Counted from the stretch's first letter, positions 47,004-59,587 are shown. The stretch is 64,000 nucleotides of DNA from Panulirus ornatus (GCF_036320965.1 NC_092231.1:857697-921696), one strand, 5' to 3'. Numbers and translations: made by a program. The notes: a model not told the origin generated them from the letters alone.

Positions 47004-47465
47004 CGCTCCTCGTCGCTGGCCGGCATAGTTTTTGTGTTCCCTCCCAGGCAAGGCTCCCTCTGGCGCGTCCCCCCCGCCCCCTCCTCCCTGCTTCCATTCC
47101 TTCTTTCTCGTCATCTTACCAGATTTCTCCTTCCTTCATCATCCTTATCTGCTTATTCTTCTCTCACTGTTTGCCTTTCGTCTCTCATAATCTTCGTTTT
47201 GTTTTATCATTACCCTCACCTAAACCTTATGTCTGTTTCTATTCTGGACTTACCTCCATCCTCCGCTTCCACTTCCCTCTCCATCCTCTTTCCCTTCTCC
47301 CCCTCTCCTTTGTAACCTTCCTCTTCCATCCTCTTTCCCTACTACTCCTCTTCTTCTCCCCGTTCTCCACCCTTCCTGCTTTATACTTGTACAGGAACAT
47401 ACCAAGGCAAGGCAAGGGAGAGGAGAGGGTTGGTATTGTGGGGAGGAGGTAGGACGAACCAAGGA
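47004..47465. other. Pyrimidine-rich stretch
   Basis: C/T-rich sequence with CTTCC and CTCTTTCCC words. No gene was recognised. Confidence 0.5.
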
Positions 47466-47467
47466 GT

Positions 47468-47585
47468 GGGCGGCAGGACCAGCAAGAAGCCGCCCCGGGA
47501 TGAAGGGATGGGCGACAGGACCAACAGCAAGCCGCCCCAGGAGGAAGGGATGGGCGGCAGGACCAGCAAGGAGCCGCTCAGGATT
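47468..47585. repeat. 42-bp minisatellite, about 3 copies
   Basis: Unit TGGGCGGCAGGACCAGCAAG followed by AAGCCGCCCC and an AGGGA end. GC-rich and in frame (period divisible by three) on both strands. No protein family likeness. Confidence 0.88.
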
Positions 47586-48188
47586 TCCTCTCTGCAAAGT
47601 TTTCTTCTTTCTCTCTCCTTTTTGTCATGTGTTTAGGTTTTTTTCGCCTTCCTGTAGTGGATGACCTGTTGCACGAACTTTATCTCTATCTTCCTATTTT
47701 CTTCAGTATCTCCATTCCTCCTTCCCTAACCTCATATTTTTTTTTCCTTTCACCTTATCTCCTTTCCCGTCCTCACTCATCTTGTGGTGTTGCCCCCCGG
47801 ATGCCTACATTGTTTTGTATCTCCCTCCCTCCCTCCCTCCCTGTGAGTGTTGCCCACAATAGACCGGTTCATCCTGCTCAGCACTTCCTCACTCGCAGAG
47901 TTTTTCTCTCGAGCTGAAGCAGAACTTCCATGGCTTATACACATTTCATTTCCTCGTAGTCACGGAGGTATAGAAGTAAGAATTACTACCAATACTAGTA
48001 TAAAATGATTAGTAGAAAAGATTTTGGTATTTTCCCGAGTTGAAAATCAAGACATTGTAGCTTGTACATGAGGCGAGTCCAACGAGAATGGAAGGTTAAG
48101 ACGTATAGATATGGATGTCGCCCAGATATTCTGATGATGTTACGTGTTATGTGACAAATCACTGAAATATTGTAGATATGTATTTATC
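47586..48188. other. Unannotated stretch
   Basis: Pyrimidine-rich at first, with (CCCT)n at about 47822-47841. No gene was recognised. Confidence 0.45.
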
Positions 48189-48189
48189 A

Positions 48190-48420
48190 AGCTGTAGGGT
48201 AAGAAAGGTAAGTTCTCAGCTCCAACTGTAGGGTAGAAGACCTTGGAAACTATCGAAAGATAAAATGTAAGGTAAGTTGTCAGCTGCAGCTTTGGTGTAC
48301 AAGACCTTGGAGATCATCATAACGTAAGGTAAGGTCACAGACCCAACCGTAAGTGTACACTGCTGAGGAACACCTAAGGTAAGGTAAGTTCCCACGTCCA
48401 GCTGTGGAGGTTAAAGATGT
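48190..48420. repeat. Degenerate tandem repeat, 60-70 bp, 4 copies
   Basis: Each copy holds TAAGGTAAGTT(C/G)TCAGC and a GTGTACAAGACCTTGGA-like word. Confidence 0.75.
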
Positions 48421-48666
48421 CTGGAACACTCGTTAAGGTATACGTAAGATTAGATATGCGTTATCTGTTAGTCAGCAGTATCCCACCCCACCCCTCCTGT
48501 TGTGCTTACCTCCTGCTGTTATTTCTGTCAAATAAAACAAACAACGTAAACATACATACTCTCCACACAGCCATGAATACACCCGGTCAGAAATTATTCT
48601 TATACGTGTATATGTTTACACAGCGACAAAAACACATACATGTACATAAGTGAAAATGCCCTCCTG

Positions 48667-48668
<2 letters not shown>

Positions 48669-48708
<40 letters not shown>
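48669..48708. repeat. (CA)n microsatellite
   Basis: A perfect CA run of about 40 bp. Confidence 0.96.
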
Positions 48709-48712
<4 letters not shown>

Positions 48713-48879
48713 GTACGCACGTTAAATAATTCTAATTTGGAGAGTAATCAACTCGGAGCTTTTAATTCACTTTTATTCAGTAATGGAAGGTAACGACTGG
48801 AGGACGGGATATCGCCGGAAACTGAACTGAAATAAGAACCGAAGAGACGATTGTTATAGTTGGCTGGGTTTTCCAAGCC

Positions 48880-49440
48880 TTATTCGGCTTCCGGAGCTTC
48901 ATCCGTTTACAGTCTCTCATCCAACTACCGGAGCCCCTCTACCCTTGTATCCGCGTTCGTCTTTCATCGTCTCATCTGGAGCCTCATCTAGCTTTTGGGG
49001 CTTCGAACCGATTACGAAACTTCATGTAGTCTCTGGAACGCCACTCTGCTGTAGGAATCTCAACTCATACAAGGATTTCTTCATTTGGCGTCCGGAAGCT
49101 TCATCTGGTTTATGTGTCTTTCATAACCTCAGCAGACGGCTTTTGTTGCCATATTTGCGTTCTCCAGCCTCATTTAGATTCACCAGCCCCATTCCAGGTC
49201 ACTAGACCCATCGCAGGTCACCAACCCTTTCCTGTCTCATCAGTCCCCATCCCTCTCACCACCTCCATCCTGATCCACCATCCCCATCTTGTTTCATCAA
49301 CCCTACCCCGGTTCACTAACCCCATTCCGCTTTACTAACTCTATCCCAGTTTCCTTACCCCCATCCTGTTTTCTTCACCCCATCCGACTCCTGCAGCCTC
49401 ATCTGGGTTCACTTCACCATTCGGCTTCGGCAGTCCCATC
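48880..49440. repeat. Very degenerate C/T-rich repeats
   Basis: Two zones: CTTCCGGAGCTTCATC variants (48885-49130), then CACCAGCCCCATTCCAGGTC variants about every 27 bp (49180-49440). Both look like ancient minisatellites. Confidence 0.55.
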
Positions 49441-49554
49441 TGATTGGCAAGCTTCTTTGTAGCGTTAGGCAGGAATTGAAGTGCCTTTCCAGGAACACTT
49501 ACCACAACACATCTCAAACCCCAGCAAGTTTTCTTCATAGTTGGAGAATTGGAT

Positions 49555-49975
49555 GCAGAGACTTGAGGAGGTTCGAACATTCGATACATGGTCTCGACTC
49601 GAGTTGGAGGGATGGACTCGTTGGATGTAGGACCATGAAACTTGGATGCCGGGTCTCGAGAATAGTGTGACGACCGTAAGACTTGGGTGGAGGGACAAAA
49701 GACTTGGAAGGACTTGACACCAGGGTGGAGGGAGCTAAGGCTTCGACGTAAGGACATGAGACTTGACTGAAGGACCAGGCTTGGATGGAAGGACTTGTGG
49801 TGACTGCGTAATCCTGCGGACCGCGCTTTCCAACAGCACGGCCGATCAACGACTCAGCCTGAGGGAGCAGAAGTGTACTTCGGGTATACCCATGTCTAGG
49901 ACGGAGGACCCAAGAGTTGGTTGGAGGTATCCAAGACTGATGAAGTCTCAAGACTTAAGAGGTAGAAATGAAAGA
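49555..49975. repeat. Very degenerate purine-rich repeats
   Basis: Words like GACTTGGGTGGAGGGAC and GACTTGGATGGAAGGAC recur about every 25 bp. The 138-residue minus frames here are repeat-driven. Confidence 0.55.
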
Positions 49976-50824
<849 letters not shown>

Positions 50825-50833
50825 CGTTAACAG

Positions 50834-50859
50834 CTCCAGAGACCATGAGAGAGACCATG
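50834..50859 (+). other. Splice-site-like flanked 26-nt segment
   Basis: After the CT tract the sequence reads TTCGTTAACAG, a good acceptor. It is followed by 26 nt and then GTAAGTC, a good donor. A related word CAG|CTCCAGAGGCC follows a second pyrimidine tract near 50986. This could be a micro-exon but more likely a chance effect of the pyrimidine tract. Confidence 0.2.
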
Positions 50860-51254
50860 GTAAGTCTTCCCTTATCATCATGATGGTTGTCGTAGATACT
50901 GTTCTGCTCGCTCGAGGGGTCGTGGCTCAAGAGGCTAATGTTAAACTTACTTTTTAGTTGTATTCTCTTCTTCGTCCTCCCTCTGCAGCTCCAGAGGCCG
51001 CAACTGAATTTCCTCTTCTCTGTTATTGGGTTTCGTTTAACATCTTCGGAAGTCATCAAGAAGATTCATTTTTTCTCTCCCGGAAATTACCGATTGTAGG
51101 AGTCTTCATACCTCAGCAGGGAGGAGCGCACACCGTCGCCTTGGTCAGGTCGACCCTCAGTAGATGTGGTCAACGTGTTTCTCACGATGATATTTTACGT
51201 GTCAGAGATGTGCACATTTTTCATATTCTCCAAGTTTTCGGTATTAAGAGTTTT

Positions 51255-51262
51255 ACACACAC

Positions 51263-51324
<62 letters not shown>
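51255..51324. repeat. (CA)n microsatellite
   Basis: About 70 bp of CA with one CG break. Confidence 0.97.
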
Positions 51325-51326
<2 letters not shown>

Positions 51327-51480
51327 TAGATGATGTAATGCGTAGCGTCACAGTCGGAACCGCCTGGATTCAAAATCCTGGGTATATCAGTCGGCCTACA
51401 TCCAACCAAGGCGTTCAACCTCCCCTCAGGGCTGATGGATGAATGGGTACCTGGCTTAGGCTAGTGTGTGTGTGTGTGTA
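51327..51480 (+). mobile_element. tRNA-related SINE copy (c)
   Basis: Head with TGCGTAGCGTCACAGTC and a B-box-like TGGATTCAAAATCC, then CCTCAGGGCTGATGGATGAA, TGGGTACCTGGCTTAGGCTA and a GT run (51462-51478). Same order as copies (a) and (b). Confidence 0.85.
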
Positions 51481-51529
51481 CATAAATACATATGGGTAAA
51501 GACATAGTACAAATATATAGATTTTAATA

Positions 51530-51725
51530 AACGGTGCAACACAAGTGTAGAATTCACTCCCCGTAACACACAAATAGTAATAGTAATCACACACGCAAGA
51601 GATGAGGCCCCATCAGTGTAAAAATGTTACGGCGTTCGGTGCAAATATAGATTACACGCAAGATAAGGAGACGGGCCAACACTACTGTAAAGTTCTCTCC
51701 CCATAACACACACACGCTCACTACG
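51530..51725 (+). repeat. Dispersed tandem element 'Y', about 3 units
   Basis: Each unit of 60-70 bp holds a (A/C)AGTGTA(G/A)AATT-type word, CTCCCCGTAACACAC and a CACACACGCAAG-like end. Related units occur at 56038-56212. The name Y is a working label. Confidence 0.7.
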
Positions 51726-51829
51726 CAAGCGTGTTGTACTTCTTTAAATTCTGGAACTTCTGTGATGTTGATGACAAGCACAGTGTTGATGTCAACGTCT
51801 AGTGATGGCAATGTTCTCTGACGCTCATC

Positions 51830-52105
51830 TACCAGGTAGACTCCACCTGTTCCCCGACACTCAGCTGCCAAACAGACTCCAGCTGTTCCCAGACACTCTG
51901 CTGCCCAAGTAGGCACTCAGCTATGCTGACACCAGCTGTTCCCAGATACTCAGCCAGGCTAACACCAGCTGTTCCCAGATACTCAGCCAGGCTAACACCA
52001 GCTGTTCCCAGATACTCAGCCAGGCTAACACCAGCTGTTCCCAGATACTCATTTTGGTTGACACCAGGTGTTCCCTGACACTCAGCCAGGTCGACACCAG
52101 TCATT
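51830..52105. repeat. 33-bp minisatellite, 4 clean plus several diverged copies
   Basis: Clean core 51937-52062 with AACACCAGCTGTTCCCAGAT followed by ACTCAGCCAGGCT. Diverged copies lie on both sides. The period is divisible by three, so the minus strand reads LAEYLGTAGVS repeats in open frames of about 110 residues. Confidence 0.93.
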
Positions 52106-53059
52106 ATGAGGGAGGACATGTCTTTGTTGAGTTCCTTCTGTTTCATTTTTATTTTACTAACCACATGCACCCTACTCCTGGCTGGCGTTTGACCTGTAAG
52201 TTCAGAGGCCCTTGGTATCGTGAACTGAATAGAGATACTTCTGTTGAGGTGAAGTGATGTTACGTTCCTCGAGTGTGTTGGGAATTTACTTTTATCGAGA
52301 ATGTAGTGAGGGTAAGTTTGGTAGCGTCCCCTTCCTTGGTAGAGGTGATGGTGACTGATAGTGTGGAGGGAGACATTCAGTGGTCGTTCCCGTGTTAGAG
52401 TTTTTAGTGTATATCAGTAATCATATACACGGTCCCGGATATTTTTCTGACTTGTCCATACACGGCAAGTTATGTTGTACACTCTGATCTCTGGCGAAGA
52501 AAGTCTGGCTGTAGATGATGTGTGCTGGTATTCCTTTGCCCAAAAAGAGTTTGGTAGAAGTCTTGAACTCGACGATTTTATACCCCTTGATTAAACCTTT
52601 ATCACTGAACTTTATTCCCTCACTGTTTAGTGAGTAGGGTCATTTCAGTAACATGGAGACTTACTGTGAGGGGAAGTTATTATGAATGGTTGTATAGAAT
52701 GTGGTCCAGTATAGTAAAGCTGCATTGTATTGGATCTGAGGTCTCTATCTTAGACTGTTAGAGTAGAACTATGTGTTAAGGCACGTGTACCTGCCATTTC
52801 TAACGTGCGCTGAGAACACACACAATCTAAACTGCTCTGCTCCGTCATAGATGCTTTCACCAGCAATCAGAATGCCCCTCTGCTGTGAAGGCCATCCATG
52901 TTACCCAGTAGCAAACTCAGCGAGCCAACAGTTTTTCAGCGAGTCACGAGCTACAGCCACCACCCACATCCCAGATTACCCTGTGAAAGTTTTGTTAAAT
53001 TGAGCTTTACAGAAATTATATGTAACATCCATACAGCCTCGGCAGTTTGAGGACCTCGT
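52106..53059. other. Unannotated stretch
   Basis: No feature was recognised. The last part may hold more 5' sequence of the LINE that follows. Confidence 0.4.
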
Positions 53060-53852
53060 CTGCTACTCACTACCTTGGCAATATCCAGGATTTTATCGCA
53101 ACTTAGAGACCCACGTGAATCATGTGGTTTTCTTGTTCGTTCGTTTAACCAAAGCTTCCGACTTACTCATAAATAACGTAACCAAGAAAGCCACACCGTG
53201 GGGTGCTGAGAGATATCATGCCATGGATGGCAGACCTACCCAGAGAGCGCCGTCAGGGTGTATGCTTCCAGTTGGCCATCACCTCCTTCCAGTCCCTCGC
53301 CTTGTGACGTCCAACAGGCCACATACATGTGACCCTTAAGTCTGCTCAGCTTTATAAATGATACCCTGATGTGTGCATTTGTTTGATGGAAGTGTGTCAA
53401 CCACTCTTCCTTTATCATCAGCGATAACAACATCTCTTACGAATGTATCACCTTCAGAACACCCTTAACAACCCTCAAAACTAGGCGGCTGCCATTTACG
53501 TCTCCGTCAACCAAACCAAGAACACAGTCATGCAGAATCCAGACCCATATTCTAACTGGGTCGCATCTCCCTCAGAGTTCATCTGTCGTCCATGTTTCTC
53601 TGTGTCGCTCTGAACAGTGAGTTAAACTGAAAGTGACACGTCACTGTCATCATCATCAGGTCTCTCACACGCCGTCTTCACAGTCTTCGGAGGCTTAAGA
53701 CATATGGACGTCTTGCATCTGAAATGAAGAATATCTACACATATTCCATTCTTTACAGAGTCCTATACCTTCCCCGCCTGGTCTTCCCTCTTCTCTGCCG
53801 CACAACACGGGTTCAGTAAGAGGTGCAGAGAAGGGCATACAGGATCATATAC
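53060..53852 (+). mobile_element. Decayed LINE reverse transcriptase (third type)
   Basis: With frame changes the order is LTKASDLLINN (palm motif region), DGRPTQRAPSG (thumb-side, normally a RRQRV-type segment), ALINDTLMC, HVTVIIIRSLTRRLHSLRRL, IYTYSILYRVLYLPRLVF and EVQRRAYRIIY. These fit a LINE type common in decapods in which the RLxxLRRL and QKRACRIIL boxes end the protein. Many stops. The catalytic FADD-type box was not seen, so it is lost or badly decayed. Confidence 0.78.
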
Positions 53853-53894
53853 TGCCTTCGAGGCTGGTCGAAAAATGGGTTCCTGGCTTAGGCT

Positions 53895-53929
<35 letters not shown>
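53853..53929 (+). mobile_element. tRNA-related SINE copy (d), 3' end only, with GT tract
   Basis: GAGGCTGGTCGAAAAATGGG then TTCCTGGCTTAGGCTGG and about 35 bp of GT. Only the 3' part is present, directly joined to the LINE relic. Confidence 0.82.
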
Positions 53930-53930
<1 letters not shown>

Positions 53931-54424
53931 AGGGATAAGGAGACCAGAGCAAGACACAGAGACCTGGGAACTTAAACAAAATGTGTAGCTTCATGCAAGA
54001 TTGACAACATGCAACAATTTTAGAACCACAGCCTGAAACAGTCAGGTAGACCAGCCCCTGAGTTATGAACTCTGGTCTCAGACCGAGTTGTAGGGGTCGA
54101 GGACCATCTCAGACCAGCGTCAGGAAAATGTTAACATTTACGTAATTATTATAATCCACTTAATTCGTGTTTTTTATACGACTAAAAATGAAATTCACTT
54201 GCTGGCGGCAGTGACCTTCCTGGTACTGTGTTTTCCTTCCATTTGCCAAGGATTTACTACAGTGGGAGACCAGTGACCTGGCAGCGTGGTGACACTGCCT
54301 CCCCGTCTTCAGGAAACATGTCTGACGTTTCTCTTGTAATGACATGAGCAAAGATAAGGTTGAGGTGATCTGACTCAGACATTTAAGACAATGAAAACTT
54401 TCGATGATTCTGATGTAACGACCT
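53930..54424. other. Unannotated stretch
   Basis: No feature was recognised. Confidence 0.45.
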
Positions 54425-54640
54425 ACATCGGGATAGCTTCGTTTCATTGTCCTCGTAGTTATGGTTACAAACTTGTAGGCAAACGTTTTACCTCGAGTGA
54501 GGCGAAGTACTTCTTAACAGGGTTGTCAATATATGCCGCTGGGGTGGTTGATAGCAGTACCCTAGGTACGTTTAAACATGCACTTGATCAGTATTGTTTC
54601 AAATCCACCACTTACATTATTTGCTCCTCCTTAACTCATG
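54425..54640 (+). mobile_element. LINE C-terminal fragment, plus strand
   Basis: A plus frame reads GYKLVGKRFTSSEAKYFLTG, then AAGVVDSSTLGTFKHALDQY. This is the extreme C-terminus of CR1/Jockey-type LINE proteins, where F..R.V..WN.LP..VV and F+..LD..L are conserved. The WN.LP part has decayed. No stop lies within this segment. Confidence 0.85.
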
Positions 54641-55020
54641 AAAAGTTTATAATATTGTTTTATCTTAAACCTGTATTTATTTGTACACTTAGCACACTGA
54701 TCTGTGATGTTTATATCTCTTCCACCGTCACATACAGCCTGGAAGGGATCTGTTGGTCTGTTGCTGTTTGTATTATTTTGCGTTCCTTTGTTTATCTCAT
54801 ACCATGAAAGGAAGACATGTATTACCATTATTACCATGAGAGGAGGCAGCTACTACCATTACTGCCATGAGAGGGAGGTATATTAAATCGTGAGCAGGAA
54901 ATGAGCAGAAAAGCGACGATTATTCGTTGTACTTCACAGTTTCGTGATCAGTAATAAATATTTCCCTAACTCTGAACTTTGTCTTCATCGTGTCACATGA
55001 CGGTTCTCAAACCTAGATAT
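54641..55020. other. Unannotated stretch
   Basis: Contains a short ATTACCATGAGAGGAGG duplication near 54825-54880. Nothing else was seen. Confidence 0.45.
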
Positions 55021-55026
55021 ATTCAC

Positions 55027-55149
55027 ATCATACTCGCATATGGTCTCCACATCATACTCGCATATGGTCTCCACATCATACTCGCATATGGTCTCCACAT
55101 CATACTCGCATATGGTCTCCACATCATACTCGCATACGGTCTCCACATC
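55027..55149. repeat. 24-bp minisatellite, 5 copies
   Basis: Unit CATACTCGCATATGGTCTCC followed by ACAT, nearly invariant. Flanking sequence to about 55300 holds longer, diverged units with ATGGT(T/C)CC(A/C)AACCTGGAAA, from which the 24-bp unit may have been cut out. Confidence 0.93.
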
Positions 55150-55309
55150 TGGGAAAATCCATGTGAACCTACTCATAATATGGTCCCAGACCTGGAAAAA
55201 TCCGTTTGTTATCCTCCTCACACAGGGCCTGGAAACATGGATCTGCTGCTATCATACTGCGTATGGTTCCCAAACCTGGAAACAGATATTCCATTTTAAC
55301 CATATTTAA

Positions 55310-56037
55310 TTTAACTAGTTTGGCTATTATTGTTCAAGCTGGAAGTCTGTATTGTTTATTCAATCCTCAAGTACTATAATTAACTTTCCAGCGAATAACG
55401 TGTTTGGTAACAGTTAACGAACAGTTTAGAGAAAGACGAGGAGCTACTGGCTAATAACAGAGGAGCCTGTCTTTCTGCCCAGGGAATTGTAAAGTTAACT
55501 TTGTACGCTAATTAGGACTACAGGGAGACCGCTCAGCCCGGTGGCATGAATCAAGCACCTGGGAACCCTCGCTTTATGGTTGAGTTCTGAATGTTAGATG
55601 ATGGTAGTGGTCCTTGCTGCACTGGGTAATGGTAGGTGATAACTTGCTTCACATATGAGTAATTCTAACTGCTTGTTACGAGATATTAGATGACGATAAT
55701 TGCTTGTTCTGTGATGTCCTCGTTAACTATATGTCGTTAAGGACTGAATATGTGTAGATTAAGAAGAAAAACAAAAGACACTTTCCTAACATAACAGAAG
55801 TAGATGAATGGAATAGATTTAGTCATGAGATAGTCATTTGATTTGATTTTGTGGAGTTTTTGAAGTGCGAGAACCTGATGGTAATTCAGTGTTTTTTAGC
55901 ATAAAAACGTTATCTAATGACTTAAAAAAGTGTCCACATAGAATTTCACTGTTTGACTTCCTTTATGAGACATCAAAAACATAAACACTCTGGTAATGAA
56001 TATGGACAGAACACAGAAATGTAGAAAATTGTATGGT
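55310..56037. other. Unannotated A/T-rich stretch
   Basis: No feature was recognised. Confidence 0.5.
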
Positions 56038-56212
56038 ACAGAAAGTTCGAGATAAGGCCCCATAAGTGTAGAATTTCCTCTCAGTACAGTACAGATAGGT
56101 AATTACAAACGCACACGTACACACACACACACACAGGTGGGTGGGGTCCTACGAGTGTAACCCCCTTCCCCGTATGGTACAAATAGGTATTTGAATACAC
56201 ACCTAATTTTAC
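56038..56212 (+). repeat. Dispersed tandem element 'Y', about 2 units
   Basis: GATAAGGCCCCATAAGTGTA, then an ACAGATAGGTAATTACAAAC end with a short CA tract, then GGTGGGGTCCTACGAGTGTA, CCCCGTATGGTACAAATAGG. Same word order as 51530-51725. Confidence 0.8.
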
Positions 56213-56415
56213 GAAGCAGTACCTTAGGATTACCAGTCAATTTTATGGCTACATCAGTTGTAGCATTATCTTGTCTCAGTCTTAGTTCGCAGTCCACAAA
56301 CTATATTGTGGGGGGTGGAGGATGGGGGACGATGTGATGTTCTGGACAATGTACGAGTCCGATCTTACCACTGTATGGGTAAAGCTTACTGATCCTATAA
56401 GGACGCAGTCGTGTC
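56213..56415. other. Unannotated stretch
   Basis: No feature was recognised. Confidence 0.45.
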
Positions 56416-56417
56416 GT

Positions 56418-56505
56418 ACGTTACCTTACCTTACCTTACCCTACCTACCTTCTCTCTCTTTACCTTACCTTACCTACCGTATGCTACCTTACCTTGTCTT
56501 ACATA
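56418..56505. repeat. (CCTTA)n-rich stretch
   Basis: Interrupted runs of CCTTA with CTTTCTCTC inserts. Not the arthropod telomere unit, which is TTAGG/CCTAA. Confidence 0.85.
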
Positions 56506-57160
56506 GTCATGGCTGCAAACCTTCCTTGGAGAATTTGTTGAAAGTTTCATTTATTTATTTGTTTTTTGAAAAGAAAACTAGACTTTGAATGAAACTTTAG
56601 GAAAAGTCTGTTTTATAAGCCGCAGTGTTTCATAACTGGGGAAGTTTTACTCCAAATGGAAAGGCTAAAGTGGGGGTAGTATCGAGGAATGGCGCACGTT
56701 GTTAAGGAGGGACTAGTGGAGTGTGGCAGGTGGAGTGTTGGTCCAGGATTAAACGGATGGAATGGAACGATTTTGAGGATCCCAACCTCGAGGGGTGAGG
56801 AGGAGAGAAGACAGGGGAGAGGGGTGGAAAGTGGGGAGGAGGAGGAGGAGGGAGAATAGAATGAGGGAAGAAAAAACATGGAAGGGGAAGAGGCGAGGGA
56901 CGGGGAGAGAAGGGAGAGTCAGAGAAGGGAATAAAGAGAGGGAGAGGGGAAGGAGAGTGTACACAGTGTGGCGTGGCGTCTCACCCTGGGAGAACAGTGA
57001 CGTTCCGTAACACATGCCCAGCCTGGCGGGCTCCAGGCGGCCCTCCTGCTGGTGATGACACACCAGCCCGGGGGCCGTCGTGCTTCTCTTCTTCAGCTCG
57101 TGAATTAATGTATTGTTCTGTATAACCTATTGTGTTATCACTGTAACTAAGGCGTCCACT
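56506..57160. other. Unannotated stretch
   Basis: A purine-rich part at about 56790-56960 (GGAGGAGG and GGGAGAG words). No gene was recognised. Confidence 0.45.
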
Positions 57161-57164
57161 TGTC

Positions 57165-57330
57165 TCCAACCAGTACCACACTACACGTTCTGGTCAGTCA
57201 GTACCACACCACACCTCTGCCAGTACCACACCAGAGGTCCTGATCTGCCAGTACTATACCATAGGTCGTGGTTGCCAGTGCCACACCGCAGGTCCTGACC
57301 TGCCAGTACCACAGCACCTGTGGTACTGGC
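57165..57330. repeat. Degenerate minisatellite, about 27 bp, 6 copies
   Basis: CCAGTACCACACCAGAGGTC and CTGATCTG variants alternate. Confidence 0.82.
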
Positions 57331-58117
57331 TTAACCTGAGCTGTGATCAAGGCCTCAGGCCCAGCATGATATGGGGCAAGGTGGCAGCTCAGCACCCCTC
57401 CCTCTCACCGTCATCTTCTGCCGTGTTGACTTGCTTCCTTGTACAAACAGCATCATCGTCGACCATTAGTACGTCTCCTGGGCTCGCCTGTACTGTGCGC
57501 CGCCTCTCACAGGTCTTTCCCTCCCTCAGTGTCTTTTACCCTTCCTGTTCCACTGTTATTTCCTCTCCCCTTCTCTGTTCCCCTTTACTCTTTTACTCCC
57601 TCTTCCGTTTTTACTAAACTCTTTTCTTACCCTCTCTCCTCGACTTTGCCCATTTTCCTCCACTATCTACGTACCATATCCCAGCCACAGTGCTTTCCCC
57701 TCGATTTGTTCTCCACGTTGTCTGTTCTCCTGTATCGCTCTACCTTAACGCCCGTTCTGATTGCATTTCGCTAACATATCCTGATATTGTCATTTACCCT
57801 CCTGTTTATCATCTCTGTTTTCCCTTCTCATACATTAACCGTACTATCTCTTCTCCTTTATCATTTTCCCCCTCTTTCTTTATCCCTCCTCCTTCCCCCT
57901 ACCTCTGGCTTCCCTCCTAGCATTCCCCTGGGTGAAGGCAGAGCTGGTGTCTCCCCACAACGGAGGCGCTGCCTGAAGTGGTGACACGTCCCAGGCCCTC
58001 ACTTGTTGTTGTAAAGGGAATACCCACCAGCCTACCTTCATATTGATGGTGCTACGAGGCATGGCTAGCGCGTAACGCTCACCGCATATACTGCTTGTTT
58101 AACAATGCTTTCATTCT

Positions 58118-58118
<1 letters not shown>
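57331..58118. other. Pyrimidine-rich stretch
   Basis: C/T-rich throughout 57400-57910. Open frames of 75-111 residues here are rich in Ser, Pro and Leu and carry no domain. Confidence 0.45.

Positions 58119-58119
<1 letters not shown>

Positions 58120-58203
<84 letters not shown>
58120..58203. repeat. (GA)n microsatellite
   Basis: A perfect GA run of about 83 bp. Confidence 0.97.
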
Positions 58204-58206
<3 letters not shown>

Positions 58207-59585
58207 TGAGAGATTATGCTTAGATCTAAGGCAAGGCTAGCCCGTTAAAGAGAATGGGTGTATTGAAATATGTATTGTAAGAAGTTATAAGTGAGAAAGA
58301 GATTGTGTTGTTGACTACGAGCCAGCAGCCCACGTGTGGGTGAGGCAGAAAGAATACACAATTGCCTGGGTCCAAGAAGTGACACCTGACAGCCACTGAA
58401 ATGTTGGCTCACTGTGCAGCCATCAGTGAGCTAGCTACTGGTTTTAGCCTCTGATTTCCGATGTATATTTCACAGTTCTCACTATTTTTACCGAAGTTCA
58501 TTTTTCTCTGGTTTAAATTCACTCGCTTTCATCTCTCTTTTTTAGTTCAGCGTGTCGTTTGTTGATAACCATTTTATGGCTGCCTCTCATCTTCCATCAC
58601 AGTAACTACATCATTAAGAGTATTTTCTCCTCAATCATTAGCATCTGTTTTATTCTTACATTGATCCTTATGATTTATTGATATCCAGACGTGTCAGTAC
58701 ATCCCCCCAGTCTGACTGCAGTCCTCACATCACACTATACACTATCCATTTTGCTGCACATTTCTTACACTGTGACGTTATATACCTTTTTAATCGCGTG
58801 TATCAGCCACAGATCTACATCATAATCATGTAGTCAAACTTTCTACATTTTGTCTTCTGTTAGTGTTAGATGTTTCCTCTCGGTTTAAAAGGTTGGGGAC
58901 TCTTTCTTTGGTCACAACACTCAATCTTCTCCAGCATAAGTTTCCACTATCGTATATGTGATGTTTATAAAAAAACTCCTTGCAATGTTCAAACTAATCT
59001 TTAACTTTTACATTTATTTTTTCATATCTTTTTATTACGGTGACAGTAGGGAGATCCCTGTACAGTTTGTGCAGTCTTATGAACAGATCATTACCGATGC
59101 CTCATTCCCGTAGTATTTCCCGTTACTTCAAGGAATGCCACGTATGCCTCAGCCGCTTCACATTATTCTCCTCAGATGTTTGAAAAATCTGCGCAGGCAG
59201 CTCATCATCCCGGGGTGCATTCATTTTTATATTATATTGCTGAAGTTTTCTGTATACTAAGCACTGTCATTTCCTTTTGCAGATTTTCAAATAACTCATC
59301 ATGGATTCTCTTAATCTTCAGTATTCAGTATTTTCTATGAATTCTTTCCTCATCTTTGTTGTTTCAGTTGGCGGCTCAACCAGTAACTACGTAAGACCGT
59401 CAACCCTGATGGTTTACATTGCTGGATCTGTCGGTAGTTTTCGTCGACTCATTATACTGGTCAACACTTGTGGTTTAAGCTTCAGCTCAGTTTGTTGTGA
59501 TCGTCTGTACGTTTAGCTGCTTATCCTCGTCATCCTCCACCACCTGACAGCTTCCCTCTCCTTCGGCGCTGCTTTCCCATCTGCC
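58204..59585. other. Unannotated stretch
   Basis: Some parts resemble decayed LINE-like sequence in composition, but no motif could be read in any frame. Confidence 0.4.
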
Positions 59586-59587
59586 AT

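Noticed and set aside
46401..47315. 304-residue plus-strand open frame, the longest in the window
   Set aside because: It runs through a GT microsatellite, a 15-bp array and a poly-C tract, is made of low-complexity residues, and has no domain. The opposite strand is equally open.
56418..56505. Interstitial telomere (also CCTTA runs near 6430 and TAAGG near 48.2-48.4 kb)
   Set aside because: The arthropod telomere unit is TTAGG/CCTAA. These are CCTTA/TAAGG, a different pentamer. A GGGTTAGGGTTAG near 35010 is only two units.
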